Notes under the pieces: model-generated
Told to the model about the DNA's origin: nothing
What the model saw: the letters and a program-made list of their open reading frames with translations, nothing else
The model's database searches: none
Part shown: piece by piece, positions 31,016 to 42,398 of the stretch
Position numbering within the stretch: the stretch's first letter is position 1
How the letters are laid out: every line of letters begins with the position of its first letter
Assembly (NCBI GenBank): GCA_958009055.1
Contig: OY253653.1
Span: 1,155,715-1,219,714 of the forward strand
DNA length: 64,000 nucleotides
DNA from: Choricystis sp. odSpoLacu1
Lineage: Eukaryota > Chlorophyta > Trebouxiophyceae
Direction: 5' to 3'
Translations under genes and position numbers: made by a program

Positions 31016-32838
31016 ATGTGGAGCGCCGCTGATCGGGGGCCGGCGGCAGCTCTGCTGGATCGGTCCGCGGTGGGAGGCGCAGGTGAGAGCAGGAGATGGA
31101 GAGAGGGGTGGGAGCGCGAAAACCTGCGCGCTCGAAAGCGTTTTTTTTTCGTCCAGACGCTCTCACACCCTTCCCTCTCACCCACCCTCCAGCACCACGC
31201 CCCTACCTCACTCACCTGACCTCCGACCCGCCCTCCACCTCCTCCCCCTCCCTCGGCGGCGCCATCACCGTCGACGCCGACGGCGCCCCCGCCCCCGCCT
31301 TCGCCCTGGCCTACAACGCGGTCTACTGCGGCACCCGCCTGCTGGCGGTGGCAGGGGAGGATGGCTACGTGTCCATCGTGGACACGGGGGCGGCGCTGCC
31401 CCGTAACCTGTGCTATGGTGGGGGTGGAGGTGGTGACACCACAGCCCCCACCCCGCGCGCCCAGTGGCTGTGCCACGACAACGCCGTCTTCGACGTCGCC
31501 TGGACGCGGGGCGACACTCGGCTGCTGACCGGGTCGGGCGACGCCAGCGTGGGTGTGTGGGACACGCTGGACGCGGCGCGCGTGGCGAGAGCCAAAGGGC
31601 ACGCAGGCTCTGTGAAAGCGGTGGCCCCACACCCTGCCACACCCTCCCTCTTCGCCAGTGGGGGGCGGGATGGCGCTCTGCTGCTGTGGGATGCGCGGGT
31701 TGGAGGGAGCAGTGGCAGCGATTTGGCCCCGACTGCGCGGGTTGACGACGCGCACGGCGCGTTGCCGCGCGGCGGGCGGCGCAGGGGCGCCCCTCCCCCC
31801 CCTCACTCCGTCACCGCAGTCACCTGGTTGCCGTGTTCAGGTGGCGACCACCTGATCGCGTCGGGTGGCGCCGACGGCGCGGTGCGGTGCTGGGACGTGC
31901 GCGCGCTGCGCCCGAGGCGCCCGGGCAGTGCTGCCGCTTCGACCACCACCACCGCCCTCCATCCAGTGGCCGAAATCTGGCCCCTGGCTCCCCGCGCCGC
32001 GGGCGTGTGCGGCCTGGCGGTGCACGCTCCCACGGGGAGCCTGGCCGCCGTGCTGGCGGGGGCGGGGGTGGCGTTGCTGCACGCGTCGCTCGCAGGCCCG
32101 GCTGTTGTGCTCCCTCTCGAAAATGACGCACCTGCTGCCGCCGCCGCCGCTGGCGCCCCCTCCTCCTTCTACGTCAAGGCCACATTCTCGGGGGATGGAG
32201 ACGCCCTGGTGACGGGGGGTGGGGACGGCGTGGCACGGGTGTGGCGGTTGGGGCGCGGCGGGGCCTCAGGGCCCGCCGCGCGGCTCACAGGCCACTCGGC
32301 CGAAGTCACCGCGGTCGCGTGGTGCCCCTCCGACCCGAGGGAAATCGTGACCGCATCAGACGACGCCACCGTGCGCGTGTGGCGGGTGGGGGCGGGTGGG
32401 CCGCCGTCGCCGCAGCGCAAGGCGCCGCCGCGGCGGTGCTGGCGCGCCGAGCGCGCGCGCCACGACCCGCCGCTGCGCTTGGTGCAGGCCGCGGCGCCAC
32501 CGCTGCCACCGCCATCCGTCACGCCTTCCCTGCCGTCATCCCGCGCACGCACCCCGCTGGCGCCTCTGGCGGGGGTGGCCACCCCCGCGCAAACAGGAGT
32601 CGGCCGCAGCGCGGCTGCCACCACAGCCTCAGCCGTGCCGCCGCCGCCGTCGACGCGGCGGGTGCGCATGGCGCAACGGTCTCTGTTTGAGTTTCTGGGG
32701 CCTGCCGCCGCGGCGGCGGCGCGCAGCGCGTCGCAGAGGCTGGCAGCGGCCGCGGGCGACGAACACGCGGGGGCAGAGGGCAAACCGTCCGACGCGTCGC
32801 AGGATGGGCGCGAGGAGGGGGTGGCCATGGCGACGTGA
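31016..32838 (+). CDS. DTL: CDT2 (DTL), CRL4 substrate receptor with C-terminal PIP-like box
   Basis: CDT2 is the DDB1-CUL4 receptor that recognises substrates such as CDT1 and CDK inhibitors when bound to chromatin PCNA. Exons 31016-31082 and 31193-32838 (G/CA) give 570 residues. After PYLTHLTS comes a WD40 propeller: VAGEDGYVSIVDTG, HDNAVFDVAWTRGDTRLLTGSGDASVGVWD, HAGSVKAVAPHP, FASGGRDGALLLWDAR, and a last blade GHSAEVTAVAWCPSDPREIVTASDDATVRVWRV. A disordered Pro/Ala/Arg tail contains QRSLFEFL (about residue 516), fitting Q-x-x-h-x-x-F-aromatic/aliphatic, as the PIP box of CDT2 elsewhere. Identification is strong. Confidence 0.9.
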
Positions 32839-32932
32839 CCAGTGTTTTGTGATTTTGGTGCGGTCAAGTGTTGATGTTTTTAAAATGAAAGAATGCTGGT
32901 GCTGCGGAAAACAGAAACGAAACAAAAACAAA

Positions 32933-35900
32933 TCACGCGCCGCCGCGCTCGATCGCCGTCAGCAGCGAGGCATAGCCGCCGGGGCCACTACCACTCGCCT
33001 GCTCTCTCGGCTTGGCCGTGTCTGGTGCCTCTTCCTCCGCTGGCGCCTCCAGCCCCAGGGCGGCGCACACGGCCGCGCGCGCGCGCACCGCCTCGCCGCG
33101 GTCGCCGTCCCACGCTGTTGCAGCCACTAAGTCTCCCGCAGCAGCCACGCCTTCTGCTTCCCCAACACAGTCCACCCCCACCACCAGACGCACCGCCAAC
33201 GCTTCCGCGGCGGCGCGCCGGGTGGCGGGGAACGCGTGTGCGGTGAGCAGCACGAGACTGCGCAGCGCGCGCGTCGCGGCAGCGTGGGAGCCGGCGCCCG
33301 CCAGCGCGGCCAGCGCGCCCGCCGCGGTGCACAGGCGGGCGGGGTCTCGGGATCCGCGTGCAGTGGAGAGGGTGAGGGTTAACACGCGGTCGGCGAGGGC
33401 GGGCGAGGCTGCGAGCGCGGCCGTGCCCGCGTCGGTCGAGGCAACGACATCGACCGCCCTCAGAAACGGGGTCAACAAGCGTGCATCGCGGGGCGGGGCT
33501 AAGACCGTCTCCCACGCATCCGCCAGCCAGGCTACTAAAGCGTCCCCGCCAGCTGTGTCGACAGCAGCCGTGAACGCGCGCTCGGCTGCCAGCGCGAGCG
33601 GACCATCCAGCCCACCCACACAGGCCGCCAGCCCGGTGACAGCGGCGGGGGCGAGGGCGGGAGTGACGGCCAGGCAGCGCGCCAGGGCCAGGGCGGCATC
33701 GTCGGACGAGGTGTGAGGGGACGTGGTGGCGTTGGTGGGAGCGGCAGCAGCGCGCGTGTCGGCAAGAGCGGGCGCCAACGCAGACCGCTCAGGCACGCCC
33801 TCCACCCCCGCCTCCAGCAGAGTCTCTAAGCCGTGCCTGCCAACGGCACGCAGCATGGCCGACCGTTCACACGCCAGACGGACGAGGCAGGTGACGACGG
33901 TGGGGGCCAGGTCGGAGGCACCAGGGTCGCGAGTGGCTGCGGCCGCCGCCAACGTCGTCACCACACCCTCGGCCGCGGGCGCGCGCACCCAGGCCCCCAC
34001 GTCCCCCCTCCTGTCGGTGGCGTAGTCGGCGCACGCGGGCAGCAGGGCGTGAATGACGAGGCGGCGTGTGGTGGCGGCGTCGGCGATGTGTGGCGCGATC
34101 GTACCGCACACGCCCGCGAGCGCGGCAGCTGCCGCTGCACGTGCCTCGGCGTCGCGCCCAGCGGCGGCCACCTCCAGCCCACACCCGGCGCACAGGACGG
34201 CCAGCACGGTGTCTGCGTGAGGCACCAGCAGGCGAGCCGGCAGCTCCCCCAGGGCGGCCGCCGCGCCGCGCCGCGGTTCGGGCGGCGTCGTGGCAGAGGC
34301 TGTGTGGCCGTTGGCCACTGTCGCTGCATAAATGCGCGCCGCGTCCGACGGCACGCCGCCACCGTCGGGGCGGCGGGCCAGGGCGCCCAGGGCCACAGCT
34401 GCTGCCTGGCGCACGGGGGCGGCGGGGTGGCGGACGCAGTCGTCTGCAGCAGCCGCGGCTGCAGCGGCTGCGGCAGGGGGCAGCGCACACCATGTGTCTG
34501 CCAGCGCGGCCACCAACTGCATCAACGCGTGGCGCACCGCCTCTCCGCCGCGGCCGCGGACCGCGGTCTTCCAGGTGAGTGGCAGGGCTGCGGTGGCGGC
34601 GGCGGCGGCGGGGCCCAGGTCGCGTTGTGCGCGCACAAGGGCCGCGAGCGACGCGAACGCGCCGTGGCGAGTGTCACCGTCTGCAGACGCGGCCGCTTGC
34701 ACCAGCTTGGACGCCGCGCCCGCCGCCTCACCCTTTGCTGTTGCCACCCCTGTGACCGCCGCCAACGCGTCGGCAGCCGTGTCTCGTGTCGCGCGGTCCC
34801 AGTGAGCGGCTTTGGTGACAAAGCAGGAAACCAAAGCACGCGCGTATTCCGCGTTCAACTCTGCCACCGCCACCGCGGCCCCCGTGTACGCGCCCCGCCG
34901 CGTGGCCAGCGCGTAAAAGTCGGCGGCTGCGGTGGCGGCCAGCCCCGCGGGGAAGGCGCCTGTGCGGCCGACGCCTTCCTGGAAGGCGGCAGCCGCGGCG
35001 CGGCGACAGTTGACGTCGCGGTCGGAGCAGGCAGCAGCGATCAGGGTGGGGCCGATGGGGGCCAGCGCTGCGGCGGCAGCTGCCCGAGAGCGACACCTTG
35101 CCAACGCCCACGCCACGTAGGCGCCCGCGTCGCGCACGTGGGCGCCGACGGAGGCTGACCCGCGGCAAACATCATAGACCAGGGCCGATGCTGCCGCTGC
35201 AGCAGCAGCACCGTACTCATCCGCCGGCACACACCCCGCCCGCAACAGCCCTGCCAACGCCAAACAGCCGCCATGCCAGGCGGCATCCGATTCGGAGGGG
35301 TGGAGCAGGGCGGTGGCGCCACGGCGCAGCGCGGCGGCCGCGGACGGCGCGCCGCGCGCGGCCAGGGCGGCGCCCAGCCTGGCGACGCCCTTGGCGGCGG
35401 CCAGGCGCACCGCGGTGTCGCGGTCGCGCAGGCAGGACAGAATGATGGCGGCGGCGGCGTTGGTGCGGGAGGAGGAGGAGGAGGAGGTTGAATCACTGTC
35501 AAGCAGTGCCAGCGCGACCCGTGTCGCGGCTTTGACGCCCGCCCGCCGGGTGGCCACGCCGTGGGCTCCAGCTTCCAGCAGGGGGGACAGAGCGTCCCAG
35601 GCAGCGGGCGCGACTGCAGCCGCGGCGGGGGGCGGCGCCCGCCCGAACAGCGCAACGAGTGCGGTCGCGGCGCCCAGGGCGTGCGTGTCGGCTGGACCCC
35701 CCGTGGCGGCCGCCGCCAGGGCGGGCTTGCACGCAGCCACCGCGCGTGGCAGCCGGTGGCACGCGTCGGGGCGGGCCAGCAGGGCGGCCAGGGCGGCCGC
35801 CGCCGCGTCGCGGTCGGGGCCTGGGGAGGGAAGGCAGGAGTGCGCGACCGCGGCCGCCGCCGCAGCCAGCGGGGGCCACGCGGGGTCCACGGCGTAGTCA

Positions 35901-36628
35901 TCGTCAGCAACCGGCACCCGTCCATCCAGCAGCACCAAGGGAAACGGCAGCGTGGCCGCGTGCGCCAGCCAGGTGAGCATCACGGTGCGCGCGGGCCAGG
36001 CGGCGGGCAGGGCCGCGAGCGCGGCGCCAGTGGCGACGTGCGTGGCAGCAGCGCCATCGTCGCCGCCACCGGCCACACGCACACCCGTCACACCAGCCAG
36101 CAACAACACAATCGGCTCAAAATCGTCCACACTTGCAGGGAAAAACTTGGTCGCGGGCTTGCGCCCGCGCGCCGACACGCCGCGCCACAGGACACGGCCC
36201 AGCGCGGCCACGAGGGGGGCGTCGCCTGAAGATGATGCGGCCAACAAGGCGGCCGCCAGGGACGGCAGCAGGGTGGGCAGGTGGGCGTCCAGCAGGTGGG
36301 GGGCTTCCTGGTAGCGGTCGACCTGGGGGGGGGTGAGGAAGGAAACAAGGGGGTCGACATGAAATGGCATCACTGCGCCCGGTTCCCCTGCTCACCCGCC
36401 TTTCAACCATTTCCTTCCCACACTCACGATCTGGCCAAACCGGGGCTCAACCGCGTCCACGCTGGCCGCATCGCGCGCGGTCGACGCAGTCGCGGCCAGG
36501 GACGCCAACTCGTCGGCCTCAGCCACGGCGGCGTGGGACGCGCCACAGCCGCCGGGGAGGGAGGGTGTGTGTTTGACGGGGGGTGGAGGCAGGGCCGAGG
36601 CCGGTGGCGGCGCGGGGGAGGCACACAT
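32933..36628 (-). CDS. TBCD: Tubulin-folding cofactor D (TBCD)
   Basis: TBCD captures beta-tubulin and assembles the alpha/beta heterodimer with cofactors E and C. Exons (minus) 36628-36428 and 36322-32933 (phase 0, only 105 nt intron) give 1196 residues; human TBCD has 1192. The N-terminal motif EPRFGQIVDRYQEAPHLLDAHLPTLL is diagnostic. The rest is a continuous stack of HEAT/ARM-type helical repeats, extremely Ala-rich here, with conserved DRDTAVRLAAAKGVARLGAAL and DRDVNCRRAAAAAFQE blocks typical of cofactor D. Start is the first ATG in the conserved frame. Confidence 0.92.
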
Positions 36629-36896
36629 GATATCGGATTGTGCGGTGCGATGAGGGGGGAGCGTGCGCACACGCCACTCCCCGCTACACCGGGAGGCCCA
36701 AGGGCTGGACGTCTGTGAGTGGAGGAGACCACACACACACGCGCGCGCCAAGCCAAGCGCAGGGGAAGAGGAGAGCGGCAAAAACGAGAAGGAAAGTGTT
36801 TGTTTTTTGTTGTCGGGGGAAGAGCAAAAGTTTTTTTTTGCACCCTCCCTCTGCTCGCTGCGATCACACACCACTCTCATCCTTCAACTCTCTCAT

Positions 36897-38397
36897 TCAC
36901 TTGTTCAGCACGCCCGTCGTCTTGAGCGAGCCCGCCAGCCCGTCCAGCGCCCTCATGTCGGCGGGGTCGAACGGGACGGCGCGGCCGGACGGTCCGCCGC
37001 CGCCGCCGCCAAACAGGCCGCCCAGGAAGCCGCCTGATTGTTTGGCGGAGGGGGCGGCCAGGCCACCGTCCTCCAGGAAGGTGAAGGCAGCGCTGTGTGT
37101 TCGGGAGGGGGGGTTGATGTAAGGTGTTGGCGGTCCACAATCCTTCCACACCCCACCTCCCTCTCTCCCCAGACAACCACACTCACCGCCAGTCCGCCGG
37201 CAGCGCCGCAATGGGCGCCTCAAAGTGGCACGGAATGATGCGCTTGAAGTCCCAGGACGATGCCACGTCATCCACCCACGCGCGCGTCGCGGCGGCGGCA
37301 TTGCCGTAGACCAGTTTGCGCAGCACGGGGGACACAATCATGCGGTCCGCAATGTTTGAGAACGAGCCATCAGGCCGGCCCAGGTCGCCAGGCACAAAGA
37401 ACAGGATCTGCAGGGCCATGCGTTTCCAGCCGAGGGCGCGCCGTGCCGCCGCGTCGGTGGGCGGCGGCGGCGGCGGCGGCGCGCCGGGTGGCCCTGCCGA
37501 GAACGCGGCCACAGCGGCAGGCAGAGGGCCACCAGCTTCCTCCAGCGCAGCGTCTTCAACGACAGGGGGTGGAGTGCGGGGCACGCGCACGACAGCGTCC
37601 GTTACGAGAAGGGTGCGCGACTTTTTGTGGAAGAAGGCCACCTCTGAATAAGGCCCGATGCCGACCGACGACGCAAACGGTTTCCACTCAAACTCGTCGG
37701 CCCAGGGGGGGGACGCGTCCCCCGTCAGCACACCCGTGGGGAAGATGCCGAAAAACTGGACGGGCAGGTTGATGGGCCACGACCACTGGCGGGGCGCCAC
37801 CCACGCTTGTGCATCGGGAAACGCCCTGCAAAAGGGGCCCATGAACACTTTGTGCTCATACGCAAACGTGGGCAACACAACGTGGGTGACGGGGGCGTTG
37901 AGCGCTTTCAGGGCGGCCACACACTCGCGCGTGGGCGCGATGGGGGCGTGCACCCACAGCCCCCCGTCAGCCAGCTTGATGACGGTCATGCGCACGTTGG
38001 TGGTGACGTTGGACATGCCTAGTGATTGGGGCTGCTCGAAGAGCCAGATCGAGTTTTTGTCCAGCTGAGGGGAAGAAGAGAATGGTTGGTTGCCGCCATC
38101 GTTTTGTGCCAGACCCTTCCCACACGCGTGCACACAGCCACCAACACCTCCTACCTCTGTCACCACCGTTTTGCGCTCAAAAAAGGGGCCCAACGGAAAT
38201 GGAAACCCCGTGATGTTGACGTACGACCGCCCCGCCTTGGTGCCGCTCGCTTTGCCAGCGCTATCGCTCTTGCCGCCAGCCTTGCCGCCTGTCGCACTCT
38301 TGGCAGGGCGAGGCGCTGGGGCACGCGGTTTGGCGGCGCGGGTGGGGGTGGCCCGCGTCGACGCGCGGGCGGTGGTGGGGGGGGTGGGGCCGCGCAT
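36897..38397 (-). CDS. DUF4336 protein, probably plastid
   Basis: Exons (minus) 38397-38155, 38064-37187 and 37092-36897 give 438 residues. DUF4336 proteins occur in cyanobacteria, algae and plants and resemble metallo-beta-lactamase folds; the function is unknown. Matching stretches: IWLFEQPQSLG, VRMTVIKLADGGLWVHAPIAPTRECV, THVVLPTFAYEHKVFMGPFCRAFPDAQAWVAPRQWSWPINLP (split), PWADEFEW, GPYSEVAFFHKKSRTLLVTDAVV and a late IIPCHFEAPI. The N-terminus before residue 60 is Lys/Ala/Thr-rich like a transit peptide. A possible extra 5' exon ends in a strong donor at 38626 with an acceptor before 38468 (phase-compatible), so the leader may be spliced. Confidence 0.88.
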
Positions 38398-38756
38398 TGT
38401 GTCAGAATGCAACGTGTGGCTCACACACAGGCAGGCAGTCAAATTCAGGTCTTCACGGAGTCGGCTGCCTGAGGAGAAGGGGTGGAGGGAGGTTTCAGCG
38501 TCCAATCGCAAGTGCGCTGCCTGCGGTTGGTGGGGAGCGGTCCTGCCCTCCCCCACGCCCTCCACCGCGCATGGTGCGTGGCAGGCAGGCGTGCAATGCG
38601 CAAGGCACACGGCGTGTACACTCACCCGTGCGTTGGTCACGCTGGCGTTCACACCGCGCGTCCCCACCAAGCGAAAGAAAAGAACGGCGTTGTGGAGCAA
38701 AACCAGTTCGGCGCTGATTGCACGTCGGCGCTCGCCTCTTTTCTTCGGCGACGCCC
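38398..38756. promoter_or_regulatory. Divergent promoter DUF4336 / NUP85 with possible leader intron
   Basis: On the minus strand a strong donor (ACGG/gtgagtgtac, exon end 38626) and a C/T-rich acceptor (ctcctcag, exon start 38468) suggest a 157-nt intron in the DUF4336 5' leader. The minus-strand ATG that could start a coding version of this exon overlaps the NUP85 start codon through the palindrome ccatgg at 38755-38760. Confidence 0.45.
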
Positions 38757-40989
38757 ATGGACGTCGCCCCAGCCACCAGCGCGTCCGCGCCGGTCGCCCC
38801 CCTGCTGGCGTCCGTGCCCGCGGGCGGCGTCTCCACCGGGCGGCTGCACTTTGCGACGGGCGTCGGCAACCGGTTGCTCGTGCTGCCGCTGGCGGAGCCG
38901 GGGGCGGGCAGTGGGGGCGACCCGCCCGCCGCGACCATGGTGCAGTGGTGAGTGAGGTGTAGAGAGTGTGAGAGAGAGAGGAGTGAGTGTTGGCGCGGCG
39001 GCGGTCCGCAAAAAATCGCGCGCAATGCCCATCGACGCTCCGTTTTCCTTCCCATCCACAGGCCCGTCCTCTCCCCCACTGAACGCCGCCTGGCCTACGA
39101 CTCCCTCCCTCTCTATGAAGCCGCGGTGCGGCGGTCCCTAGGCGGCGGCCGCGGCGCGTCCTCAGCGGATGCGCGGAGGTACGCGGCCGATGTCGCTGCG
39201 TTGCTGGCTCCAGTCGAGGCGGGAGACCTTGACGCCGACCCTGACAACGATGACGGCCTGGCTTTGGAACGTGCCGCCTGGGAGTGGACGGCGTTGCTGT
39301 TCGTGGGCGGGCGGCGGCGCGACGGCGCGCTGGCACCCGACCTCTCGTCCTGGCTGGCCGCGCACGAGGACGTGCTGGTGGTGGATGCGCCCACGCTGGC
39401 AGGGGAAGCAGGGCGTCTCGCTTCCCTGGACGCGCCCGAAACTGATCCCGCGTTTTGGCCCACCGTCGCGCGCGCGGCCGCGGTCGGCGCGGCGGGCGTG
39501 GCTGTCGATCTGCTTGGCGCGCACTCTGCCTGGGCGGACGCGCTGGCGTCTGGTGCCGCTGTGGACGACCGCACCGCGGCCGCGCTGGCCGTGCTGGAGC
39601 CGGTCGGCCTGCTGCTGCGCCGGTGGCCGAGGTTGGGTGGGGATGCAGGGGGCGACGTCGCACAGGCTGCCTCCACCACAACTGCATCCGCCCCAGACGC
39701 CTACGCATCCATGTCCGAGTTCCAGGATGCGCGTCGCGCCTGGTTGAACGCGGTGCGCGCCCTGGCCGTGGATTGCGGGCTGTGGGCGCGCGCAGAGGCG
39801 GGTGATGGCGAGACTGCCGCTGGCTCGCGTGCCATTGTCTCACTGCTGTGTGGCGACGCCGCCGCTTTGGAGGCCGCTGCTGCACACTGGCCCGAACTGA
39901 TGGTGGCCCGCGCCCTGCACGGCGGCGGCTCCGGCCCACGTGGCGCGGCCGAAGTGGCGCACGCGGCCACGCGCGCTGCCACCGACGCGCGCGCGGCCGA
40001 CGCCGACCACCCGGCCGCCGCCGCCCGCGACCACGTGCTGCTGGGCGTGTCGGATGCCGCGGCACGGGGCGAGCCTGCGTCTGCCGCGGCCGCCCTGTCG
40101 TCCGCGTGCGGCGCGTGGTTGCAGGCGCACGCCGCGCCGCTGCTGGCTGTTGGTGCCGCCAAGCAAGCAGCAGGCCCCGGCTCCCTCCCACACGCCGAGT
40201 GGGTGGCGCTCGAGTATGCGGCTGCCCTGGCGGCGTCGCCCGCCACCCGGGCGGCGGCTGCCCGCGTGCTGGCACTGTGCCCGGGGGCGGGGCGCGCAGG
40301 GGCGGCTGCTCTGTTTGCTGCGTGGGGGGGGGGCGGCTGCTGCGGCTGTCGGCGATGACGGCCCCGCCGACGCCGCGGTGGCTGCGGCCGACGCCATCGG
40401 CCTTGACGACGCGGCACGCTCCATCGCGCGCTCCGCCGCTGCCTCCCACTGGCGGGCGGGGCGGCTGGGCGCGGCGGCCGCGTGGTGCGCACGCGCGCGC
40501 GACGGCGACCGCGGGAGTGTGGTCGCGGACGCATTAATCGACGCCCGCGTGCCGCTGGACGGCGCGGCTCCCTCTCTGACAGCCATGCTGACCGCCCCAC
40601 GCACCACGCTGCCCCCCCGCCGCGGCGGGGTGGGGGCCGCGGTGGCGTTGTTGAACTGGGAACGGGCGTTGGCGGCCGCAAAGGGCGACGCGTCGGCAGC
40701 CGCTGCCGCAGCCACCGCAGCCGCTGCAGCTGTCCGCGCCTGCCCCGCGTCCATGGCCATCGACATTCTCTTCGCCGCGGTGCCCCTGCTGGAAGCGGGC
40801 GGCGTGCCCGAGAGCACGGTGGACGACGCGCTGGCCGCGCTGGCCGACGCGGAGGCGGATGTGGCTCGCGCGCAGCAGAAAGGTGGAACGCAGCCGGGCG
40901 AGGCGGATGCCGCCGCAGCTGAAACGTGCGCGGGCGCTGTGAGGCTGGCGTTGGCGCGCGCGTTGGCGCGAGCGTTTGTGGAGGGATAG
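38757..40989 (+). CDS. NUP85: Nuclear pore Y-complex protein NUP85 (frame break)
   Basis: NUP85 is a helical scaffold subunit of the outer-ring Nup107-160 complex. Exon 1 38757-38947, exon 2 from 39062 (TG/G). About 705 residues after correction; human has 656. Weak but ordered matches: an early beta-type N-terminus, FWPTVARAAAVGAAGVAVDLL, LLCGDAAALEAAAAHWPELMVARAL, EWVALEYAAALAASPATRAAAARVLALCPGAG, then SHWRAGRLGAAAAWCARARDGDRGSVVADAL and the C-terminal RLALARALARAFVEG. The frame stops after the G10 run at 40324-40333; with nine G it runs to 40989 through exactly the conserved C-terminal half. Extreme Ala content lowers alignment quality. Confidence 0.8.
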
Positions 40990-41065
40990 AGAGGGGGATG
41001 CAAAATAATGAAAACTTTGATGTTTTTGAAAAGTTCCACCCGCCGCCGTTTTCACGCCCCCGTTG

Positions 41066-42223
41066 TCACACTACAGCCTTGTCTCCGCCGCCACTTTCAT
41101 TCGCCATGGCTGGCGGCTTACCTGCCGCGACGGACGCCGCATCTGCCGCCGTCAACCATAAATGACGCACGTCCTCCGCAAGAGCGTTGGCGTACATGAT
41201 CAGCGGAAGCCTACAAACGGCATTCTCCTGCTTTACACTGACAATTTCTATATTTATGAGCATGCTAGCCAGCGTAGAATGGATCAAAATGGTAAACCAA
41301 CCACAAGCCGGCCACAAACACCACGGCAGCAGAGCCAGCCACGCCTGCAGCAGCCGTGACGTCAGCCGTGTGATCGCCAGCGGTTGGTTGGTGCCTCGAA
41401 TGCGTTCGCACGTGCCCACAGCGTTGATGTACGTGTTTAGCTCGGTGGTGGCGGCTAACACCATTTCATGCGGCAGGGGTGATGATTTAATCAGAGCCTC
41501 CAGCACGCTCGCCGCAGCCGTGGGCGTGTGGTGCCCCGCCGTCACCAGCAACCAGTCGGCTTCAGCTGCGGTCAGTGCAGTGATCATGTCAGGCCGGGCC
41601 ACATCGACGGCATGCCGCCGCAAGTGGTGACGCGCGACGAGCGGCAGTGCCGTCGTCCAGCGCGTAGCGATGGCGGCGGAGTCGCTGTCAACCACTAACC
41701 AGGCCGCCAGCAGCCTGGCCACGTTGCGGCAGGCATTAAAGATTTGGCCCCACGCGGCGCGCGCCTCCCACCAGCGCCCGTTGACAGTCTGGATGCGGTG
41801 CACCAGCATTAGGGCCAGCGCAAAAGACACCAGGTTGACGACGGCGATCGGAGCAGTGCCTGCTTTCCACGTGTCACCTGGCCAGGCGGGCGCTCCCCGA
41901 GGCACAAGGAGCTGAAAGTAGCAGCAGACAGCGACTGCATAAAGCAGTTGGATGCCAATGAGGATGCCCACCGGGGTTCTGAGCACTACGAGAAGGGTTC
42001 CGTCGGGCAGAAAGCGGCGCCACGACGACAGGTACTCCCACCGCTCAGGCGTGGCTGGCGCGTCTGAGAACAGGGCTACATCGATTTCGGCCTGCGTGCG
42101 CAGAAACAGGGACATGACGGTGGCTTGGCGCGCGTCAAACGTGAGCTTGGACGCGTGTGGCCAGCGGCGGCGTGGTTGTTGTGTGGTGGCGCCGCCGGCA
42201 GTGGCGGCGGTTGGCGCCGCCAT
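41066..42223 (-). CDS. Bestrophin-family (RFP-TM) anion channel
   Basis: Intronless, 385 residues from the ATG at 42223; the frame extends further up but only to a TTG codon. Plant and algal relatives (VCCN1-type) are thylakoid chloride channels that tune proton motive force, or bicarbonate channels. The family pattern is present: WEYLSSWRRFLPDGTLLVVLRTPVG, a first membrane helix, LALMLVHRIQTVNGRWWEARAAWGQIFNACRNVARLL (split), RHHLRRH, LNTYINAVGTCERIRGTNQPLAITRLTSRLLQAWLALLPWCL (split), and a late membrane segment with E-x-x-xP. Codon use is visibly less GC-rich at third positions (TTA, AAT, ATT codons) than in neighbouring genes. Confidence 0.88.
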   Translation of the reverse strand: MAAPTAATAGGATTQQPRRRWPHASKLTFDARQATVMSLFLRTQAEIDVALFSDAPATPERWEYLSSWRRFLPDGTLLVVLRTPVGILIGIQLLYAVAVCCYFQLLVPRGAPAWPGDTWKAGTAPIAVVNLVSFALALMLVHRIQTVNGRWWEARAAWGQIFNACRNVARLLAAWLVVDSDSAAIATRWTTALPLVARHHLRRHAVDVARPDMITALTAAEADWLLVTAGHHTPTAAASVLEALIKSSPLPHEMVLAATTELNTYINAVGTCERIRGTNQPLAITRLTSRLLQAWLALLPWCLWPACGWFTILIHSTLASMLINIEIVSVKQENAVCRLPLIMYANALAEDVRHLWLTAADAASVAAGKPPAMANESGGGDKAVV

Positions 42224-42398
42224 TGAGTGGGCGACGGTTGGCCGTGGCTGTGTGACTGTTGTTGCGTGTGGCAAAAAGCGAGTGCGTGTGTCGAGCGCGG
42301 GCAGAGAGAGAAAGAAACGACGCAATGCTCTCGAAACGTTTTTCGCTCAAAACAACATTGACAAAACCCACACCGCCGCCGCCCTCCTTCCCTCCGCC

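Noticed and set aside
37183..40449. 1088-residue minus-strand open frame
   Set aside because: Its right two-thirds is antisense to NUP85; only the DUF4336 exon portion is real. GC-rich DNA keeps antisense frames open.
42224..42325. Longer bestrophin N-terminus resembling a transit peptide
   Set aside because: It begins with TTG, not ATG; the first ATG in frame is at 42223. A targeting exon upstream cannot be excluded.
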